From Prorocentrum cordatum (lineage: Eukaryota; Sar; Dinophyceae; Prorocentrales; Prorocentraceae), in NCBI GenBank assembly GCA_963575745.1, contig CAUYUJ010016471.1, forward strand, positions 199,404 through 263,403: 64,000 bases of DNA. Reading direction: 5' to 3'. Below the pieces are notes generated by a model, which was given only the letters and a program-made list of their open reading frames with translations, ran no database searches and was not told the DNA's origin. Below, one piece after another: positions 43,238 through 53,821 of the stretch (position 1 is the stretch's first letter; every line of letters starts with the position of its first letter). The position numbers and the translations under genes were made by a program.

Positions 43238-44608
43238 AGGAGCTCCTCGAGAGGACCGACCTCGAGAGGAGCCTGGGCCCGGGCGGGAGCGCCGCCGTCG
43301 TCCCGAGTGGCCCTCCTCCGACCCGGGGGTCCCGGCCCCATCCCCGGGGGCGGTCTCCGGCCCTGGCGGGCGCGAAGAGCTTCGCGGTTCGTGGCGATTC
43401 CTCGTCCCCGTCCTTCTCGTCATCCTGTCTTCTCCCCGGGGGGGGGGGTCACGAGAGCGCGAGGTGACGTGCGCCTCGCACACCGCGGGGCGCGAGCATG
43501 GCTGTCCCTGTCTCTGGCGCCCCCCGAAGGACCCGAAAGCAGCCCCCCGTGAGGCCGACGCTGGGGAGGAGCGCGGGTGGGACTGGAGGTCTCGGTCTGC
43601 CCAGAGGTGCGAGCCCCGACGCGGGGCCCCACGCAGGGGCAACTTGGGGGATATAGGATAGGCTCATGGGCAACGGTCAGGGAGGCTATCGAAAGTACCG
43701 GCGTTTTCGAAAAGACGCCCAGGTACACCGACTAGAAGATGGCGCAAGAGCGCCCCCCGCGCCCCCAATTTCAATGCTCATCTAAGAGAGCATGCCGCGG
43801 TTTGCAAATGTGGGCGTTTTTTTCGAAACGACTCGCACTCCCCCACGTCGACCACCTCGAATTTTGAATTTGGAAGAGGGGGGGTGGACCCGCTTCAACA
43901 CGCATTAGAGATAGGCGTTGTTTTTCGAAAACCACGGTATCTTCCCAGAGTTTTGCGACAGTTTTCGGGGCCCAGGGTGGTCTCCATCAGCTGCGCCTCG
44001 TCGAGGGCGTGCTGGGGGTGCTGGAATCGTCCCGAACGGTTGCCGCGGAGCCGAGTGATGACCCGAAGACCAAGGGGCAACGTCAGGGCGTCAGGGGGGG
44101 ATATGGGCTCCGGGGGGGAGCTACATCGACCTCCACGCCCATTCATCGCCGATGCGGGCCCGATTGCCCATCCCGCCCAGGAGCGTGCGGTCTCGCTATT
44201 GGGTGCCTACCGCCGATCCGCCGGTGACGCATCGCCAAGCCCAGTGTGTCCCCCCCACTGAGCCGGTCTACCCCGGACGTTCCCCTTCAGTGGAGGGCAG
44301 CCTTCGTTCTGGAGGTGTGCCCTGGCGTTCTTCGTGTCCGGCTCCCCTCCTCGGAGCGATCTTCGTTTGGGGTATCTCCATGGGGCCTTGGGCCTGCGGC
44401 GAAGGGGTCTCTCGTGCTCTCGATCCACGGTCTTGCGGCCGCGTTTCGACAGTACGTTGTCGGACGTCTTTCTTACGTCGTCGTAATCTCACGAGGTCTT
44501 TAGTTTTGGGTCCCCCACTGTTTCTCTTGGCGGGGAACAAACTCGCCCCTCCTCCTCCTGCTCCTCTTCCTCCTCCCCATCCTCCTCATCCTCCCATCCT
44601 CGTCGTCG
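43238..44608. other. Unassigned
   Basis: Mostly unique GC-rich DNA. GTTTTCGAAAA / TTTTTCGAAACGA words recur at 43700, 43815 and 43920. A single TCATCGCCGATGCGGG at 44145 matches the 17.2 kb motif. A CCTCCT tract lies at 44548-44597. Frames are open on both strands without domain features. Confidence 0.35.
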
Positions 44609-45016
44609 TTGTCGCGGCGGAGATTATTTTCCCTCTATTGTTGGGCGGACCGGATCATGTTGCGGACTCTCTCCCAGGGAATAATCCATTGTGGGCCACC
44701 CTGCACGCGAGAGGATTTGTGAGCATCTTCTCATGAGGATGGCAATAGGAGTCAGTAGTGGTTGTAGTTGTGATTGTGGTCGTGGCTGCAATTGTATTTG
44801 CAATCGTGATTGTAGTCGTGATTTCAGTCGTAGTCGTGGTCGTGGTTGCGGTTGTAATCGTGATCGTAATCTTAGTCGTAGTCGTAAGCGTCATTGTCGC
44901 GCCAGATATTATTTCCTCTCTACTGCTGGGCGGGCTGGATAATGTTGGGGGCTTCTTCCTCCCAGGGAGTAACGCTCCCTGAGCTACCCTGCACGACAGG
45001 AATTTTGAGAACGTGT
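44609..45016. repeat. ~122-bp direct repeat, copies 285 bp apart
   Basis: 44609-44730 and 44894-45016 share TTGTCGCG, GATTATTTTCCCTCTA/GATATTATTTCCTCTC, TGTTGGGCGG(A/G)C, CTCCCAGGGA and CCCTGCACG. The DNA between is a TGT/CGT-rich imperfect hexamer tract (GTAGTCGTGGTCGTGGTTGC). A third, shorter relative begins at 45105. Confidence 0.7.
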
Positions 45017-45570
45017 GTAAGAGGATTGCAATATAGATCGACACATTCTCCGGCGAAGGCGTTGCTCACAATCTCCTCTTTCATCTCGTCGTCGTCGTCG
45101 TCATTGTTGCGCGGCGGGTGCCGCGGGGAAATAATTTGTTTCCATCGTTGGTGTGGCCCCAGTCCGTCAGTAAGGGCGTGGCGTCGAAAAAATGATTCGC
45201 TTCCAGGACCTTCAGAGGTTACGTCTTATGTCGTCGGCGTCGTCGCCCCTCGCCACTGGTCGAGCACGCAGAGAGCAGCGGGCCTGGGCGGCGCATTCGC
45301 GGCCCCGGCCCCGCGCGGTCCCAGCGTGGGCCGCCCCGCGCGAAGGCGCGGCAGTATCGCAGAAAACCGCTTGCCCGCGAGCCCGAGGCGTCGGGGCTCC
45401 AGTGCGGTCGCGGAGGGCTGTTTGGGCGTTTCTCGTCCTCTTCCTCTCCTCCCTTGCTCCCCCCTCCTCTTCCTCCTCCCTGCTCCCTCCTCCCTCCCCC
45501 CTCCTCCTTTTCCTCCTCCGCTTCCCTACTCCCTCCTCCTCCTCCTCTCCCTCCTCCCTCCTCCTAGCTC
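45017..45570. other. Unassigned; pyrimidine-rich from 45430
   Basis: No gene recognised. CTCCTCCCT tracts dominate 45430-45570. Confidence 0.4.
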
Positions 45571-46045
<475 letters not shown>

Positions 46046-46261
46046 ATCACTCGCCGTGGGATCGCGCCCCCCACAGTGGTGTAAAAAGGTTCTATCCGAT
46101 AACCGCACCCCGTTGTTTCTTTTCCTGACCTTCTCTTAACTCTAACTCGCGGCATTGTTTTTCCTCCTCATCCTCCTCATCCTCCTCCTCATTCTCCTCC
46201 TCCTCCTCCTCATCATCATCAACATCATCATCATCACTCCTCCTTATGATGTGCATCTAAG

Positions 46262-46746
46262 ATGCAATGCACAAGCAATCAGACACAAGCACTGCCCCTG
46301 TCCCTGCACTCTCATCCACTCCCTCAGGCTCAACCTCCAAGATAAATTGACTTGAAGATGTGATGAGGGAAACAGGGTGCACGCAAGCGTGCTGGATGAG
46401 GTGCTGTTTCGTCCCTAGCGGCTCGTATGCGTTCCGTCTCGGGCTGAGGACCGGCATTAGGCAGGGTTACGCCATCCCCTGTCGAGAGCCGCGTAGTTGC
46501 AGCAACAGTCCTGCGCAATCACCGGCTTACGATCGCTCTGCACGCGGTGATCATTTGGAGAAGTGCGAGAAAGAAGCGAGCGGCAAGTGGTGCAGCAAGA
46601 GATAAAAGAACAGGAAAAGAGAACATGCAATGTAATGTGTTCTGCCCTGCCACTGCTGAATTGTAGCTCGATCGTCGCCTGTAGCATTGAACTGTCATCC
46701 ACCGATCGGGAATTTGTGATTTGATGCTTGTAGTGTGCTGGCGCTG
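46262..46746. repeat. ~460-bp direct repeat, copy 1
   Basis: Homologous in the same orientation to 48990-49443. Shared landmarks: GCACTGCCC(C/T)TGTCCCTGCA, TGCGTTCCGTCTCGGGCTG, CGAGAGCCGCGTAG, GCGCAATCACCGGCTT, AAGAAGCGAGCGGCAAG and TGTCATCCACCGAT, to the common end TGTGCTGGCGCTG. This copy has about 70 extra bases near 46350-46420. In the minus strand a peptide-like segment with SVDD....LQATIEL is kept in both copies. Confidence 0.85.
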
Positions 46747-47556
46747 CTAAAGAACTCACCCAGAAGAGTTGGACAGCAGTTAAGAGAAGCAGGCCATGCG
46801 AGAGTAGCAGGGCCAGACAGGTGCTCATTGCCTCTCGTAGCTTGGTGGCCCGCTCGATGGCCAGCTGAAGGATACCAGCTACCACGGCGAATGACAGCGA
46901 AAGCAAGCAACATCATGTCGTGACGCTCTGGCTGGTCTGCCCTGGATCGCCGCAAAAATAAAGAAAGAATTTCGCGGGCAATCGAAGAAAACAAAATGGC
47001 GGTGCAAGCCATTGTAATTAGAATTACACTCAGAAACGAATTCCAGCAAACACACATGGCAGGCAGCCGTGGTCGATCAGAGCGTGCGGAAGTTGGATGC
47101 GCAGCCTGATCCCCCGAGATGTGGGATGAGTGCCTTGATTTCGTCTACCTTGCTGATGCTGTGGCTGGCGGGCAGGCCGTGCGCGTTCTGGACAGCGCTG
47201 ATCTTCCCGTGGGCAGTCGGCGGCTTGCGCACTTGACTGCCCAGCCGTCGTGTTCAGACGGCCCGCCAGATGAGTCGGCGTCAGGGCAAATCCGTCTCTT
47301 GATCTCATCGTGGATCACTTTCCTCGCGGCGGCCAGGCCCGAGCCCGCCGAGTCCTCCTGCGCCCAGAGGCGCTGCTGGCCAGCCGCAGGGCCCGCGGTG
47401 GCACCGCCAGCGGCAGAGGTCTCGCCTGGGCGGTCGACCCCCGATAGCCCCAGCCTGCCCGGGAACCTGCGGATTCACTATCGGGGGCCTATCGCCGATC
47501 TATCCCGCGATGTATCGCCGATTCCAGGTCGATGTGCCCCCCCCTGTCGTTGCCCC
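46747..47556. other. Unassigned interior of the repeat-flanked segment
   Basis: A plus-strand frame at 47119-47745 is open for 208 codons, but it overlaps the better minus-strand frame and has no domain. CTATCGCCGATC/ATGTATCGCCGATT at 47489-47524 echoes the 17.2 kb repeat. Confidence 0.3.
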
Positions 47557-47784
47557 TCAGTCGTCCTTCGTCACCTTGCGCTGCTTCGCCAGAAGACCTG
47601 CGAGCAGCTCGTCGCGCGGATCACCCTTCGTCTGACGATCCTTCTCCCTGCCCATCTTCTTTTTGAAGGCGCGGACGGCGTGCTTGATGAATCCAGCCGC
47701 GCTTCGGCTCGAAGACGCCGTCGATATCGATGTCGAAATGCTTGAGGAAGACGACGCGCTGCGCTTCAGCGAGCGCCCTGGCAT
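47557..47784 (-). CDS. Possible small basic serine-rich protein or exon
   Basis: The minus strand has an ATG at 47784 and 75 codons to a TGA at 47557: MPGRSLKRSASSSSSISTSI, a serine run, then AAGFIKHAVRAFKKKMGREK, DRQTKGDPRDELLAGLLAKQ and RKVTKDD. Composition is very protein-like (Ser-rich N terminus, amphipathic basic helix, charged tail), unlike the Arg/Pro-rich chance frames of the neighbourhood. It may be a complete small protein, or a start or terminal exon. No domain recognised. It lies inside the segment flanked by the 460-bp direct repeats, so it might belong to a mobile unit. Confidence 0.4.
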   Translation of the reverse strand: MPGRSLKRSASSSSSISTSISTASSSRSAAGFIKHAVRAFKKKMGREKDRQTKGDPRDELLAGLLAKQRKVTKDD

Positions 47785-48210
47785 CCAGGTGAACCGGAAA
47801 CTCTGCGCACGGTCGTATTAATTGTCGTCGTTATCTTTCTTGTACGCCATCTCTTTCTTTGCTTTCTTGCTCTTACCAGAGATGCGTTGTACTGTTCTTG
47901 GTGGTCTGGGCGCTCTCCGCGAACAGTAGCTCCTCCTGCTCCTCGGCTTCGCGCCGCATGATGCACAATGTCAAAATGTTTGTGTTTGCCCATCGCGTGT
48001 TTCGCGGCCTCCCGTGCTGCGGCATGTGAGCACGGATTGTTCTGATGAAGTTCTCTTTGGACCTCGCCGTGGTCCCTGGCTGCAACAAGCTGTTGCGTCG
48101 CCCGCGCTGCCCTACCGACGTACCCAACAGTGCGCCGCGACGAAAACATGCAATCTGTGTAACTAAGGGGGCGCTCATTTGGGTTGCACAACGCGCATTG
48201 GCGTTCACGC
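47785..48210. other. Unassigned
   Basis: Unique sequence between the small basic frame and the hairpin. No gene recognised. Confidence 0.3.
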
Positions 48211-48427
48211 CAGGCTTCGCAGGCCTAGAGGTTGACACCAACACCAAGATTGGCGGTGTGCCTCCACCGAGGGAAGACGATCCCGATCTCGGTGATGGTG
48301 GTAATATTCTGGCTTCCAAGGTGACCGAAATCTTACCACCAACACCGAAATCTAGGATCATCTTTCCCATGTGGAGGCAAACCCTTGTGCTGGTGTTGGT
48401 GCCAATTTCCAGGCCTCCAAGGGCTGG
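48211..48427. repeat. Long near-continuous inverted repeat (217 bp)
   Basis: The sequence folds back on itself around 48319. CAGGCTTCGCAGGCCTAGAG at 48211 pairs with the end CCAGGCCTCCAAGGGCTGG, GACACCAACACCA pairs with TGGTGTTGGTGCC, TGCCTCCACC pairs with GTGGAGGCA, and GATCTCGGTGATGGTGG pairs with CCACCAACACCGAAATC. About three quarters of positions pair, with essentially no loop. A plus-strand frame (48045-48734) and a minus-strand frame both cross it. Confidence 0.7.
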
Positions 48428-48989
48428 AATGCTCCATGACTGGCGCAACAGCGCGTGCGCAACTGAAGGGGGGCACCCTCTGAACATGACTCGAGCGAAA
48501 TGTTTGTCTCAATGTTTGGAAGCGGGAGAATGCATATCCGACAACATTCCACGATGTGTAAGCAATGTCCACACAACGCAGCTTTCATGTCCTGCGCTGT
48601 GTTCCGTCAGCAACAGCCAGTGCGCGAGAGCACGTTTGATGTTGAGCAGCGTGGATCGGAACGATGCGGATTTGAAGCCGCTGGCAGCCCAGGCCGTTGC
48701 TTTTTCGCTGAGTCTCTGGCAAGTGGGAGCATGACTACGTATCCATTACCTGTGTCTCCGACCGCGTTGCGCCAAAGTGGTTGCGACTTGCGCGGGGGAT
48801 TGGCAAGCCGACTGCGCGCATTTGAGTTTGGGAGATTGGGGAAAGCAACGCGACCGTGTAGTTCTCGCAAGTCCATTCCGCAGACGAACGAGGAACCAAG
48901 CGACCAGATTTGATCAAAAGAGCCTGCGGTGATCTCTGCAGATGGTCCACGATGATGGCCCCACCTTTGTGCTGCTGATTCGCAGTTCA
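48428..48989. other. Unassigned
   Basis: A plus-strand frame from 48045 continues here (ATEGGHPLNMTRAKCLSQC, CISDNIPRC, then LSCPALCSVSNSQCARARLM) with several cysteines. This could suggest a secreted Cys-rich protein, but the frame passes through the hairpin and has no signal peptide. Left unassigned. Confidence 0.3.
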
Positions 48990-49443
48990 GATGTCATGTA
49001 CAGGCAATCATGGGCACTGCCCTTGTCCCTGCACTTCAGCTCCCGTCCACCCCCAGGCGCAACCTCCAACTCAAACTGGCTTCGTGGCTCGTGTGCGTTC
49101 CGTCTCGGGCTGTGGACCGACGCTGGGCAGGGTTGTGCCGTCCCCGCTCGAGAGCCGCGTAGCTGCGGCAACAGTCCCGCGCAATCACCGGCTTGCGATC
49201 GCAGTGCACGCGGTGGTCGTTGAGAGAAGCGTGAGAAAGAAGCGAGCGGCAAGCGTGCAGCAGGAGATGAAGAAGATGAATCCATATATATACATATATA
49301 TACATATATATATATATATAATATCTGATGTGATATGCTGCGCCGCTACTGCGGAGGTGCAACTCGATCGTGGCCTGCAGTATTGGAATGTCATCCACCG
49401 ATAGGAACTTGGTGATCTGATGCTCGCAGTGTGCTGGCGCTGG
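48990..49443. repeat. ~460-bp direct repeat, copy 2
   Basis: See copy 1 at 46262. This copy carries a TATATACATATA insertion at 49281-49325. Its right end TGTGCTGGCGCTG coincides with that of copy 1, after which the sequences diverge completely. Confidence 0.85.
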
Positions 49444-50594
49444 CCTCGTCCTTCTCGCGGGGGGGAGGGCTAGGAGGCCCCCTGGCTTCGGCTTGCACGG
49501 GAGCCGGCGCCTCGAACAGATCAGCACGGCCAGCCTCTCCGAGCCCGGGCGGGGGGCGGGCGGGGGCGCTCGCCGTGCTTTCTGGGGGGCGGCCTCGAGG
49601 AAGCGAAAGCACGGAGCAAGGCGAGCGGATCAGCGACGGGCCCCGCTCCCGTGCGATGTCGACGAGCGTCGCCGCCGAAAGAGGCGGCGCGCGGGCTGCA
49701 TTGTCCGCCGCCGCCATGCCCATACGGGTCCCGGGTCCATGGCAGCGCACGCCCGGTCTCCGGTCTTCTCCGGGCCTCCAGGGGGGGCGGTTCGAGGGCC
49801 ACGGCCGGGTTCCCGCGGAGTGCTCGTCGGCATGCCCATGGAGAGGCCTTGATGCCGATTCTGTCGAGGATCCTTCAGCTTCGATGCGGGCCCGCCTGGA
49901 GCCAGGGGTGGGGCGCGGGGTTTTTCGTTCGGCGGCACATGCACAAGGGTGCCCCTGTGCTGGTGAGGCCTTTGGGTGGTCCCCTGGGTGGTCCCCTGCA
50001 GCACACGAGAACAGGACTGGAGGGGCTGCTTCGGGGGGGGGGCGCTCTTCCCAAAACGAGGCGCAGCCAATGGCGCCCTTGACCAAAGGCACGCACCCTT
50101 TCGGTAATGTACATGCCGACGGTACTCGCGAACGACAACGCGCGGGACTGTTTCTCTTGAGGTTCTGGCAGGCTTTTTTTTTTTTTGCACGCGTAGGGGA
50201 GGGCCCCCAGCGAGCTGAAGAGAGGAGTGCAGATGTCGCACGGGTCGAACGTTGCATGCACGATCTACGCTCGTTTTACCTGTTGCTGTTCTTAAGGGCG
50301 ACAGGTGCGGGGGGGGGGCAGATGCCCTGCAAAGACCCCAAATTCTTCCACAAGCGTGCGGAGGTGGACTGCGTGGGGCGGCAAGCGTAGGCGGCCCTTC
50401 GGAGGGCGCTGCGGGGAGTAGATCGCTAGACCTCCAGATTTTCCTCCACCAGATTTTCTTTCCAGCCATGAAGATTGTGAGCTGTGCGCAGTGGGCTATG
50501 CGCAAGCCGACCTGGTACACGAGCTGTCAGATACGTTCCAGACAGGGTCTTTCGATGCTCGTTTTGGGGACCTTCCTGGGGGCCACCTAATGGA
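49444..50594. other. Unassigned, open on both strands
   Basis: Plus (49431-50390) and minus (49391-50257) frames are both long. The minus one contains LVDIARERGPSLIRSPCSVL and a Pro/Ala-rich N-terminal-like part; the plus one ends with DLRSFYLLLFLRATGAGGG and KDPKFFHKRAEVDCVGRQA. Neither has a recognised domain and I cannot choose between them. GGTGGTCCCCTG is duplicated at 49976-49998. Confidence 0.3.
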
Positions 50595-50719
50595 TCTGTT
50601 CGACTCAGGTTCGACTCAACTTCGACTCAGGTTCGACTCAGGTTCGACTCAGATTCGACTCAGGTTCGAATCATGTTCGACTCAGGTTCGACTCAGGTTC
50701 GACGCAGCTTCGACGCACG
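50595..50719. repeat. 11-bp tandem repeat GGTTCGACTCA
   Basis: Eleven units of (G/A)(G/A/C)TTCGACTCA with GAATCA and GACGCA variants. The resemblance of GGTTCGAATCA to a tRNA T-arm is fortuitous, since it is one unit of the array. Confidence 0.9.
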
Positions 50720-51054
50720 AGTGGAGCGAGTGGCTGCAGGAAGGTCCCCAGAATGAGCATCTAAGGGTCTGGTGGAACTTCTCCCTCCCCTCCTCTTTCC
50801 TTCTGCCCGCGACGTTGCCATGTGCGGCTACACATGTCACCAGGACTGCTTTACGGAGGTGCTGTGTCGTGGCGGTCTCCCTTCCTTCTCCGCCTCCAGA
50901 TTTTCGCTGGAGACTGACAGCTCCGCCGGAGCATGCGTACAGCGGCCCGCAGCAGCCTAGAAGCACGTGTCGGCCAGGGCGCAGGTTCGGCGCGTGAGAA
51001 GGAAAGGGGAGAGGGCTGGTCCGGGCCGAAAGGCGGGGTGGTGCGTGGAGGGGG
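50720..51054. other. Unassigned
   Basis: No gene recognised; Ser/Pro/Arg-rich frames on both strands. Confidence 0.3.
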
Positions 51055-51162
51055 ACCGACGACGACGACGGCTGACCGACAACGACGCACCGACGACGGA
51101 CCACCGACGACGACGACGATGACGACGACGACGACGACGGCGATGACGACGGCGACGGCGAT

Positions 51163-51214
<52 letters not shown>

Positions 51215-51220
51215 GCGACT

Positions 51221-51253
<33 letters not shown>

Positions 51254-51256
51254 TGC
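51055..51256. repeat. GAC/GGC trinucleotide and hexanucleotide array
   Basis: ACGACGACG then GGCGACGGCGAC hexamers; poly-Thr/Ala/Arg frames are artefacts. Confidence 0.9.
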
Positions 51257-51655
51257 CTCTCCCCCCTGGCCCGCGCGCGGCCGCTGCCAGCTCAAGGGGC
51301 GCGGGCTCCCAAGGCGCGCCGGATGTCCTGACAGCCCCCTCGCGGCAAAACCCGCAGGCGCGTCGTCGGCGTCGTGGACATCGCTATCATCCTCGTCAAC
51401 GTCAACGTCGTCTTAGTCAGCGTCGACGCCGACGTCATTATCTTCGTCGTCGAAGTCGAAGTCGTTGTCGCTGCATTGCCCAATTTCAAGAATATTGTTT
51501 TGAGCCCCCACGTACAGGCGCATTGATTTTTCAATTGGAGTAGCCCCCCGAGGCTCCCATGTTGTTTTTTGTCTGGAAAGGTTTTCCTGCTCAAACCGTT
51601 GTTGACCTTGGCGAAAACAAAGATGATACCCGAGAGAAACCCCCAATCATAATCT
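51257..51655. other. Unassigned
   Basis: CGTCGTC/GTCGACG words at 51360-51470, then unique sequence. No gene. Confidence 0.35.
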
Positions 51656-51842
51656 TTTTAGGGCTATAGGGCTACGGGGCTATAGGGCTATAGGGCTATA
51701 GGGCTATAAGGCTATGGGGCTATAGGGTTATAGGGCTATAGGGGCATAAGGCTATAGGGCTATGAGGCTATAGGGCCATAGGGCTATTAGGGCTATAGGG
51801 TTATAGGGCTATAAGGCTATAAGACTATAGGGCTACCGGGCA
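51656..51842. repeat. 9-bp tandem repeat TAGGGCTAT
   Basis: About 20 units of GGGCTATAG with single changes. Not telomeric: the plant/algal TTTAGGG unit is absent. Confidence 0.9.
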
Positions 51843-51938
51843 CCCGGGCACCCCGGCGTGCCGCCGAAATCGGCGCCGTACCTCCCTAATTATATGAATC
51901 TGCTAGGACCCCTACAGAGGCAAGCTCTGAAAAGGGGA

Positions 51939-52050
51939 ACAACAACAGCAACAGCAACAACAGCAACAACAGCACCACCAACAACAACAATCATCAGTTT
52001 AAGACGGTCCGCTCGAATACGTCAGCAACAACAACACCACCAACAACAGC
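51939..52050. repeat. CAA/CAG trinucleotide tracts
   Basis: ACAACAACAGCAACAGCAAC at 51939-51990 and CAACAACAACACCACCAACA at 52026-52050. Confidence 0.85.
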
Positions 52051-53655
52051 CGCCGCCCCGCCCCGCGGCGGGCAGCCCTCTGAGAGCATCCTCTCGAGGG
52101 CCCGCTGGAGGACTGCGTCGGGACACCCCGACAAGCAGAGCTCCTCCACGGGGGACTGCCCGGGACCTCTCCGCCAGGGAGGTCTTTGGTTGGGCCTCTG
52201 TGAGGGGGCGGGGCCGCGCCCGCCCGCCGGGCGACGGGGCCTCGGGCCCGGGCGCGGGGGGCGGCCGGGGGAGGGGAGGGCTGGGGAGAGGGGGGCCGGA
52301 CGAAAGGGGGGGGATTGGGAGAGGAGAGGGGCCCATTCCTCGATACATGGCCGCCTCCGGCGCCGGGAGGCGCCGGGACCCCCCCCCTCCGTTATCCCCC
52401 CCTTTCGCCTGGCCCGAGAGAGGGGGGGCAGTGTTCCCGCCTCCGTTTCCCAGCCCATCCCCGGCGGTTCAACCGGGCACCATGCGACGGGAAGGGCGAC
52501 GACACGAGGCAGCGGCTTCGCAGTGGGAATCCAGAGGAGCAGCGCCGACTGGCAAGGTGCCGCTCTAGCCCAACAGATCAACAAATCGTCGCATCGGACC
52601 ACAGGGCCCCGAACGCTGGTGCGTGTCGGTTTCGATTCTCATCTCTCGCCTCGTTCCTCGTCCCATTCGTCGCATGCGCGCTTCCAATCCCTCACGTCAG
52701 TGCGCATGGTGGAAGCCCATGCCAAGAAACACCCTGCTTGCCTACAGGGTGCCCTGGGTTTCGATGGTTTCGCTGTGGAAAGCGTGACGCTCCCACACCA
52801 GAAATCAATCGACGTCCTGGGGTCTCAGGGTTGGGTTTCTTGTGGAAGGTTTCTTGTGGTCGAGGTCTTGCTGTATCTGAGAGCAGCTGAGGCACGTCAA
52901 GCGCTTGATATTGTCGCTGTGCACCGCCTCGGTCCATGATCCTCGGTCGCCTGCTTCTTCTGACGTCGGCCAACAGAGACCCAAAATGCAAGGCAGATCT
53001 TCCTGTTTGCGCCGCGCGGTTGCTTGGTTGAAGTACGCCTTCGGCATCCAGACCGTTATCCTGGATGCGCTGCTACTGGGACCCTCTGCTCCTTGGCAGG
53101 GACCTCCGTGAACGACCTGATCCCCCTAACCCATGTGCCCAGGACACGCCTGGAGCCTGTGCACTCCCACTCTGTTCTGGTTGGCCCAAAAGGGGGTCAG
53201 CGAACAGAGGGTTGTGCAATAGATTTGGTGCAATAGATTTGCGGGGTTGCAATAGGATTGGGGCGTGCAACACATTCCAGTGCGAAAGTGTCTTGTTGGA
53301 ATTGTCGCGTGCAATGCATTCGTTGCAGTACAGTGCAACAAATTTCTCCAGCGCAATACATCTGCAATACAATGGCCCCCAATCTATGCACCGCCCCTTT
53401 GCAGCGGGACCCTCTTTTGGGTCCATTAAGTCTGTGGCCCATCTGTTCCCCGGATGGTTGGCACCAACCCTCCAGGGAACACCAAGTTTGGGAACGCCAC
53501 GTCGACGTTGAAGAACACATCATCCGTGATAATGCCGAGTCCTCAGGACCCAAAAGGGCTTCAGGGAGCAGCAAATAAAAGTGCCAGATCATACATGATC
53601 AAGCTTAGGCCAGTCGCACGGGTGCCCCGAGTCCAGGACTGCGCATTTGTAGAGG
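52051..53655. other. Unassigned; includes TGCAATAGATTT-like short repeats
   Basis: 52050-52560 is GC-rich and repeat-like. 52560-53190 is unique; a minus-strand stretch reads AVHSDNIKRLTCLSCSQIQQ (about 52900-52960), which is protein-like but isolated. At 53210-53390 GTGCAATA(G/C)A and GTGCAA(C/T)(A/G) words recur about ten times. No gene is supported. Confidence 0.35.
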
Positions 53656-53784
53656 TCATGCCTCCTTCGGATACGACATCTCGTGGTCTTGGTGCTTCTC
53701 TCTCAAGTGCACGCAGAACCGTCGTTTCATTTCCCAGTGTCGCGTGATCGGGGCGTCGCATGTCCAACCACACACTTTGAAACC
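53656..53784 (-). other. Short C2H2 zinc-finger-like reading frame
   Basis: A minus-strand frame of 42 codons reads GFKVCGWTCDAPITRHWEMK then RRFCVHLREKHQDHE before TGA at 53656. Spacing C-x3-C-x16-H-x4-H with an F and L in between resembles a slightly long C2H2 finger. It lies just downstream, on the same strand, of the acidic reading frame ending at 53822, so it could be its C-terminal exon or a frameshifted tail; an in-frame TGA precedes it immediately. Such fingers also occur in dinoflagellate retroelement proteins as I recall. Weak because of its shortness. Confidence 0.3.
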
Positions 53785-53821
53785 TCAGTGTATTTTGGGC
53801 ATCTGACAGCCGCTCTGCACC

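Noticed and set aside
47119-47745. 208-codon plus-strand frame
   Set aside because: Overlaps the more protein-like minus-strand frame at 47557-47784; composition is Arg/Pro/Ala without features.
50655-50672. GGTTCGAATC as a tRNA T-arm
   Set aside because: It is one unit of the 11-bp GGTTCGACTCA array and no acceptor or anticodon stem can be formed around it. I found no convincing tRNA or rRNA in the window.
51656-51842. Telomere-like repeat
   Set aside because: The unit is TAGGGCTAT, not TTTAGGG; interstitial and diverged.
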